Shown piece by piece: positions 60,101-64,000 of a DNA stretch of 64,000 bases. Each line of letters opens with the position of its first letter. Position 1 is the first letter of the stretch. The position numbers were made by a program, and so were the translations under genes. The stretch is from Undaria pinnatifida (Eukaryota > Sar > Phaeophyceae > Laminariales > Alariaceae): assembly GCA_012845835.1 (NCBI GenBank), contig JABAKD010000023.1:13929862-13993861 (forward strand). Direction: 5' to 3'. The notes under the pieces were generated by a model, which was given only the letters and a program-made list of their open reading frames with translations, was not told where the DNA came from and made no database searches.

Positions 60101-61332
60101 GTCCCCCCAGAGTAGAGCCAGGAGCGGTAAGGGTTAGACCTCTTGTCGCTGCCCCGGGCGTGCAGGAGACAGATATGAGCGTATTCACGGATGTTAGACT
60201 AATGGATGGTCAAGATGACGCTTTGTACACGGAATTTTTCCCTGCCCCCCTTAATGCTGCGGCAGCGCAAGCTCTTTCAGAGACGGACTGGCATGAACTT
60301 CACGTTGGAAACGTAGGCATGACTGCTGCTGCTGTACTCGCTCCGGGTAGACGCCCATTTGCTGTTGGAAAACCCACCAAGAGTATAGATATTAACCACT
60401 TTCACGTCTCCTCCGGCCATTTGAATGAACGCTTGTTGAGGGAAACGGCTCAGCAGCATGGTGTGACCTTGACGGGAGTGCTGCAACCGTGTGGTGGATG
60501 TTTGGAGGCAAAGGGGGTGCGGGCTGGTGTGCCGCGGAGGACGACTTCGCGCGCGGGGAAGCCTATGGAGACGGTGCATATCGACCTGGCTGGCCCCTAC
60601 GAGGCGTCCATGGGCGGGTCCGTCTACTTGATCATGTTCGTCGACAGCGCCTGGAGGTGGATGCGGCCGTACGGGATGAGGAAGAAGTCAGAGACCACCA
60701 CGTGCGTGCGGAAGTTCGTCGCCGACATGAACAACATGGGGCGGCCGCACTGCTTCCGTACGGATAACGGTGAATTCACCAGCCGCGACTACGTGGAATT
60801 TTGTGACTCCGCGGGGATTCGCCGTGAATACACGGCCCCGGGTAAGCCGCAACAGAACGCGGTTGTCGAAAGCGCGATCTGGCGAGCCATGAAGGGCGGC
60901 CATGCGGCCCGTCGCGAGATCCGGCGGATGTTTCCCGACGTCGACCTGGGGCGCATCCCCAACCTCGGCACCAACGGTAACCGTCTGTGGCTGGAGGCTG
61001 TTCTTTGGGCTGCGGACTGCTTTAACCGATCGGCGACCAAGGCCAACACCGGGTGGCGTTCTTCGCACGAAGTTTTCTTCTCGCGACTACTGGCCCTACA
61101 GGTGGTGCCGTTCTTTCAGGAGGGCATGATGCGGGTGGACCGCAGCACTAAATCTGACGTCCAATCGGAATTGTGCTATTTTTTTAACAACGGCCACAAC
61201 CATCCCTCGTCCGCCGTGAAGGTCATCAAGGCCTCGACGGGTGCTATTTGCTACACCAGCGACGTGGTGTGGACAGTCCCTCGTGCGCCGGTGCTGCCAT
61301 CGCCGGCGCCGGCGATCGCGGGGGATCAGTGA
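57169..61332 (+). CDS. Gag-protease-integrase of copia element 3
   Basis: A 1387-residue frame from ATG 57169. Gag holds a UBN2-like region (about 150-290), an Arg/Gly-rich stretch (about 310-400), a zinc-knuckle-like SETCNELGHTHQFC at 429-442 whose first Cys is Ser (AGC for TGC), and a Gln/Tyr/Pro-rich stretch. Protease site is VSDNGATNH with D673: DNG instead of DSG or DTG. A ~390-residue linker between protease and integrase contains three ~37-codon tandem repeats (59700-60005) and a C13-14 run near 59575. Integrase has an HH-CC motif (HFHVSSGH ... CGGC), then D1139, D1199 and E1234 (34 residues between the last two, one fewer than usual). The frame closes at TGA 61330 after CYTSDVVWTVPRAPV, the usual integrase end, so RT is not in this frame. 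Confidence 0.93.
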   Translation: MDPNIGANLPEEERRRLHEQFDAAVLQVRREEAARRDEERPHNQEDQPRGSTVQSPEHPTQVQAQAQQHQWATGPLPGTYRISSSIRPKVFDGMFKNGEEVQQTVMVFVHQMLAHFGEEGCLDAVERDVPIKVASPGVSPEALNREFGEEAVARARVAWKILINQISYPTILKLIIAAGSPSEGWSIFKKFYAPQAAAEKARLTQSWYSLRMKQNEPPNEYFARGSVLRSRLALHGVTFSDVDANQHFARNLSHVFGVQKSILLSNADLTCKVLEDVVLNAYGEMEMAREEENRTGTGHALVAPDWSGRGNGGDPNGGRGGRGDRGKSRRNGNKGGQQQQQQQHASGRGRGGCNEAPQQWGAGGRGTGGRGGGGRYVGVRAPAIGGRGRGLPSYPPPRGGYNYAGYPPNLPRPFGNQPPMHGADPRKRSETCNELGHTHQFCAWRVDPGYPSPPPVPAGPAPPRPRRTAPGPPGYQQPWPHSYGQAHVAAAAAAYGNALLAYSADTNAAEKYDSSNNDDNYYHYEEEQQPQQPEQYQQQQEHYYEQQPQPPAQYQQLEHYYEQPLPPPAQYQQQMAPYTYGQQPPPPSFQQYQHPASHPPSSSSSPSPGASLSPQAALHLLMARSVPQGKSDFSCETKRVGMNGIGLASQSHSVTAVAGRGLGPIGSELWVSDNGATNHITNDPRNVYDWVAIPPGKEKVLIGDGRAMRVLGVGSLNLKMHSKTDFHVQLREVYVTEGIGFNLFSLHDAQARQKITLDKDGAHLFDGRLTFPRDSTGSSLFATRLDPTPSTKLTAVPAMSGVPPPPLSSKVRVPGVEPSPPLSNPPPPFDIDRAGPSDFGSHPLSHDSVEGVVLADNGFPPVVSDVVPTDRARPSDFGSHPLSHHSVEGVVLADNGFPPVVSDVVPINSSFLPATRGVLSHDSVEGVVLADNGFPPVVSDVVPTDMARPSVSGSPPQDSDEARVGPSVQCAHKASTVSPPRVEPGAVRVRPLVAAPGVQETDMSVFTDVRLMDGQDDALYTEFFPAPLNAAAAQALSETDWHELHVGNVGMTAAAVLAPGRRPFAVGKPTKSIDINHFHVSSGHLNERLLRETAQQHGVTLTGVLQPCGGCLEAKGVRAGVPRRTTSRAGKPMETVHIDLAGPYEASMGGSVYLIMFVDSAWRWMRPYGMRKKSETTTCVRKFVADMNNMGRPHCFRTDNGEFTSRDYVEFCDSAGIRREYTAPGKPQQNAVVESAIWRAMKGGHAARREIRRMFPDVDLGRIPNLGTNGNRLWLEAVLWAADCFNRSATKANTGWRSSHEVFFSRLLALQVVPFFQEGMMRVDRSTKSDVQSELCYFFNNGHNHPSSAVKVIKASTGAICYTSDVVWTVPRAPVLPSPAPAIAGDQ
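59700..60005 (+). repeat. In-frame ~37-codon tandem repeats in the protease-integrase linker
   Basis: Three units, each with SVEGVVLADNGFPPVVSDVV, starting at about 59707, 59821 and 59932 (114 and 111 bp apart, both multiples of three). Confidence 0.95.
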
Positions 61333-61976
61333 ACGCCGCCGCGCCGGCAACGCCGATGTTCAACATCAGCTTCGTGCCGCCACCACCACAGATTCGGTCA
61401 TCAGAGCTACAGCCACTGCTGCCGTCGCTCCAGCCACCGTTACCGCCATCTCAGAGGTCACCGATGCCTTCCGACGTTACCCTGCCGCGACCGCACACGG
61501 AGCCGCAGCGGATATCCGACCGTACCCGCTCGAAGACTGTGAAACCACGCGACAAGGGGCTTAATCATAGCGTCGGGCTCCTGTCCAGGATGAGCAAGAA
61601 TGCGCTGCTGTCGATGGTGACTACGAATGGAGCCGTCGACGCCAGCCGCCGCAACAAGCCGCCGAGTTTCGGAGGCCGCGGGCAGCCGTCATTTTCCGTT
61701 GGGGACCGCGATGAGGCGCCACCGGTTGGGGGGAACAGGGGGATCCCATGCGCTATGGCGGCAATGCTCGCCACTCGGGAGGACATCGAAGCGACCTTGG
61801 GCGACCAACGGCCGCCATACAAACCGCCGGACTTGCCACACTGTTACGCCTCTGACCTCAAGGTACCAAGGAGCCACAAGGAGGCTATGCGATCGGAGCA
61901 CGCTCATCTTTGGAAGGATTCGACGGGGCGGGAATTTTATGGGCTGCTGGATGCGGGGACTTCTGAACCGGAGTAG
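61320..61976 (+). CDS. Integrase-RT linker and RT N-terminal part of element 3, in the -1 frame, ending in TAG
   Basis: From the GGGGG run at 61320-61324 a -1 shift leads from AIAG into SVNAAAPATPMFNISFV. It continues through a Pro-rich linker to SDLKVPRSHKEAMRSEH, the segment that normally precedes copia RT, and ends at TAG 61974. It has no ATG of its own near the start, so it must be reached by frameshifting, by splicing or from a restored copy. A one-base indel in the G-run is the simplest alternative. Confidence 0.75.
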   Translation, partial: GGSVNAAAPATPMFNISFVPPPPQIRSSELQPLLPSLQPPLPPSQRSPMPSDVTLPRPHTEPQRISDRTRSKTVKPRDKGLNHSVGLLSRMSKNALLSMVTTNGAVDASRRNKPPSFGGRGQPSFSVGDRDEAPPVGGNRGIPCAMAAMLATREDIEATLGDQRPPYKPPDLPHCYASDLKVPRSHKEAMRSEHAHLWKDSTGREFYGLLDAGTSEPE

Positions 61977-61982
61977 CAATCA
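61974..61982 (+). promoter_or_regulatory. TAG stop in CARYYA leaky context
   Basis: TAG CAA TCA fits the UAG-CARYYA rule known from tobamovirus replicase readthrough. The frame continues open directly into RT-RNase H. Confidence 0.45.
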
Positions 61983-63398
61983 GTGGGAAGCTACATCAAT
62001 GCAATGTGGGTTTTTGATTGGAAAGCTGATGAGTACGGCTGGCCCACGAAAACCAAAGCGAGACTTGTAGCGCGGGGGGATGAGCAGAGAATGAACATTG
62101 ATTTCGGGGAATTGTTTGCGCCCACTGTTGCTGTGTCGAGTGTTCAGTTGTTGACAGCAATGGCGTGCGAACTGGATCTTGACTTGTGCCATTTTGATAT
62201 TGAGCAGGCTTTCGTGCAGTCTGACCTGGAGGAAAATGTTTACATGCGTTTGCCTCAGGGTTGCGGTAGGATGTCAGGGAAGATAGTAAGACTGAACAAG
62301 AGCTTGTATGGCTTGAAGCAAGCATCGAGGCAATGGCACGCACATCTTACTAGGTGCTTATTGAGTTTGGGATTCGTGCAGTGCCTTGCTGATGCATGCG
62401 TTTTCCGGTTGATGGAGGTAGGTCGTGTAGTGATGACTATAGTGGTACATGTCGACGACATATTTGCCGTGGAGGAGAAGACAAGATGTGACCAGTTTGG
62501 CAGGGATTTGAATCAAATGGTCCCGGTCAAAAACTTGGGAGAGTTGCGTTGGTACTCGGGGTGTTTTTACGAGAGGGACTGGGAGAAGGGGGTGTTGAAG
62601 ATTTCCCAGCAGACATTCGCTGAACAATTGGCGGATGAATACGGGATAGAGTTTGGTAAGAGTGTTCCGCTCCCGGTTGGCACGAAACTTGCGAAGTTCG
62701 ACAAGGATGAAGCACCAGGAAACTGGCCTTTTCGTGAATTGGTCGGCTCACTAATGTGGCTGTCAACCCAGACTAGACCAGACATCTCTAACGCAGTAAG
62801 AGCGGTGGCTAGATACTGCGCTTCGCCAAAGTTTGTTCATTGGAGGGCAGCGCTTGGTATTTTAGGGTATGTGAGACGGACTAGCTCATTCGGTATCACT
62901 TTTCAGAAAGGTATATCAGCGGGCCTGAACTTGCAGGTATTTGCTGATGCAGACTACGCAAGTGTGGCGGCTGACAGGAGGTCAGTTTCCGGGGGGTTAG
63001 TGATGTGTGGGGGTGGTTGTGTATCTTGGTTTTCCAGGACGCAGAAGTGCGTCACACTTTCTACTACAGAGGCAGAGTGTGTGGCGCTTGCAGACGTGAT
63101 TAAGGAGGTGCTGTTTTTGAGGCAGGTTTGGCGTTTCATGTTGCCTGATGTTGGCATGCCGTGCATACCGGTGTTCGAGGACAATGAGGGCGCCGTGCAG
63201 CTTGCGAAGAACCCAATCACGAACTCGAACTCAAAGCACATAGATGTACGGCACCATTTTCTTAGAGATCTAGTAAGACGGAAAGAGATATCGATAATCC
63301 ACGTGACGTCTTCTTTTCAGCACGCAGATTTCTTAACCAAGGCAATACCACGGGAGTCTTTTGAGATTCACCGTAGTCTTGCGATGAACTCCTGGTGA
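61977..63398 (+). CDS. Reverse transcriptase-RNase H of copia element 3
   Basis: 473 codons in the same frame as 61320-61976, separated from it only by the TAG. RT motifs in order: AMWVFDWK, TKARLVARGDEQ, FDIEQAFVQSDLEENVY, YGLKQASRQWH and HVDD (Asp codons 62454-62459; HVDD replaces the common YVDD or FVDD). RNase H: ADADYAS, LSTTEAECVAL, EDNEGAVQLA and SKHIDVRHHFLRD, with stop TGA 63396. There is no initiating ATG before the RT core, so translation on its own would miss the N-terminal fingers. Expression probably needs readthrough of the TAG or fusion to the upstream frame. All catalytic motifs are intact. Confidence 0.93.
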   Translation, partial: QSVGSYINAMWVFDWKADEYGWPTKTKARLVARGDEQRMNIDFGELFAPTVAVSSVQLLTAMACELDLDLCHFDIEQAFVQSDLEENVYMRLPQGCGRMSGKIVRLNKSLYGLKQASRQWHAHLTRCLLSLGFVQCLADACVFRLMEVGRVVMTIVVHVDDIFAVEEKTRCDQFGRDLNQMVPVKNLGELRWYSGCFYERDWEKGVLKISQQTFAEQLADEYGIEFGKSVPLPVGTKLAKFDKDEAPGNWPFRELVGSLMWLSTQTRPDISNAVRAVARYCASPKFVHWRAALGILGYVRRTSSFGITFQKGISAGLNLQVFADADYASVAADRRSVSGGLVMCGGGCVSWFSRTQKCVTLSTTEAECVALADVIKEVLFLRQVWRFMLPDVGMPCIPVFEDNEGAVQLAKNPITNSNSKHIDVRHHFLRDLVRRKEISIIHVTSSFQHADFLTKAIPRESFEIHRSLAMNSW

Positions 63399-63614
63399 TA
63401 TTAATTGGAGGAAATAATATTGGTTGGGTTTGAGTATTGGACGATGCAATTTGAGACGTTTTATCTTGATTTCGGTATCAAAAATTCGGTTGATGAAGGA
63501 CTTGGAGTATACTCCGGAGTATTAATTTGGGGGAACAATATTGATTTTTTAGTATTGAATTTTCCTTGGCGGTTTGAATGGGTGTTATCATGACTGTGTT
63601 ACAAGCAGGGGGAA
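63399..63614 (+). other. 3' end of element 3 with polypurine tract
   Basis: AT-rich and non-coding. It contains the palindrome TACTCCGGAGTA at 63509-63520 and the polypurine tract AAGCAGGGGGAA at 63603-63614. Confidence 0.75.
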
Positions 63615-63913
63615 TGTTGGTTTGTGCTTGTATCAAAGTCTGATTGGGATTTTATTTGTGGTTTGTGAAACCGTATCGCATCTTCGGAGATGCGGCGGAA
63701 CCAAGTTGGTCCCCCGAGAGACAATAATAAAATTGGATGTGGTCTCCAATCTCTCATGATTGGGGCCACCACGCGGCTGGGGAGGAAAAGCCCCACAGCC
63801 GCACTTCAAAACTCTACTCTGCTCTTCCCTTTCGAGCCCGATGGCTCTCCGAACTACGTGCCTTCTGACTCCGCGAGCCAGCCTGTGCCCTTAACACCTG
63901 GATTCATCGATTA
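63615..63913 (+). repeat. 3' LTR of copia element 3
   Basis: 299 bp, identical to the 5' LTR as read; followed by ACATG. Confidence 0.93.
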
Positions 63914-63918
63914 ACATG

Positions 63919-64000
63919 TACATGATGTACAGCAGTAGCTGAAGCTATGATGAGCCTGCAGCATCACGAAGCTACAAATGGTATATGCACAGCAGCATCA
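63919..64000. other. Right flank of element 3
   Basis: Short unique flank, nothing recognised. CAGCA-rich at the very end. Confidence 0.4.

Larger units (their letters stand above)
56815..63918 (+). mobile_element. Ty1/copia retrotransposon 3, second family, very recent
   Basis: 299-bp LTRs at 56820-57118 and 63615-63913 appear identical, begin TGTTGG and end CGATTA. They are flanked by the 5-bp duplication ACATG (56815-56819, 63914-63918). The leader between LTR and ATG is only 50 nt and I do not recognise a primer-binding site in it. A polypurine tract AAGCAGGGGGAA (63603-63614) abuts the 3' LTR. Coding order gag-protease-integrase-RT-RNase H places it in Ty1/copia, in a different lineage from elements 1 and 2. 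Confidence 0.96.

Overview
This is a eukaryotic nuclear window in which I can support no complete ordinary host gene. It is a repeat-dense mosaic of segmental duplications, LTR retrotransposons, short retroposons and large microsatellites. The best host guess is a brown alga of the Ectocarpus type. The main reason is three stand-alone 72-bp LRR exons on the minus strand (3702-3773, 6079-6150, 33137-33208). All have phase-1 boundaries and encode a 24-residue plant-type LRR, the exon cassette known from the Ectocarpus LRR-ROCO family. The host assignment is an inference; the exon structure is read directly from the sequence.

Layout: 1-2104 is one copy (U1) of a direct duplication whose partner (U2) is 48591-50822. 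U1 carries a (CCCTAA)4 tract and ends at a ~890-bp ATG/TAA microsatellite (2104-2994). An orphan LRR exon follows at 3702. Segment A (4873-28212) is a direct duplicate of segment B (31937-43571), about 95% identical by eye and each holding one LRR exon at the same place. Segment A has been filled by young insertions that segment B lacks: a defective Ty1/copia element (7164-12075), an intact 7.8-kb copia (14033-21806), a 686-bp TRIM (24556-25241) and a short C/G-rich retroposon (27406-28020). Segment B shows the empty target sites. In turn it carries a 2.5-kb copy of the C/G-rich element (40475-42980), inverted relative to the copy at 29950-31735. Clusters of tRNA-like SINE units occur in both segments.

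From 43.5 to 48.6 kb there are degenerate tandem repeats and no convincing gene. After U2 come another retroposon fragment, a large TAA microsatellite (51624-52475), mostly unrecognised sequence to 54.2 kb, and a seven-unit 255-bp tandem array with one 590-codon open frame (54214-55986). Another TAA microsatellite follows. The window ends in a second, unrelated copia family (56820-63913) with identical LTRs, in which the gag-protease-integrase frame is separated from RT-RNase H by a frame change and a TAG in a TMV-like leaky context.

The most interesting signal is the LRR exon pair. Within otherwise nearly identical duplicated DNA, 9 of 10 exon differences are nonsynonymous and all 9 fall in five codons at the variable x positions of the LRR repeat. 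That is what exon replacement or conversion in a receptor-diversification system would look like. Other strong points are a copia primer-binding site matching the anticodon stem-loop of initiator tRNA-Met, an extra ORF downstream of pol, and a 1197-bp tract of perfect identity between A and B that starts at a retrotransposon insertion site.
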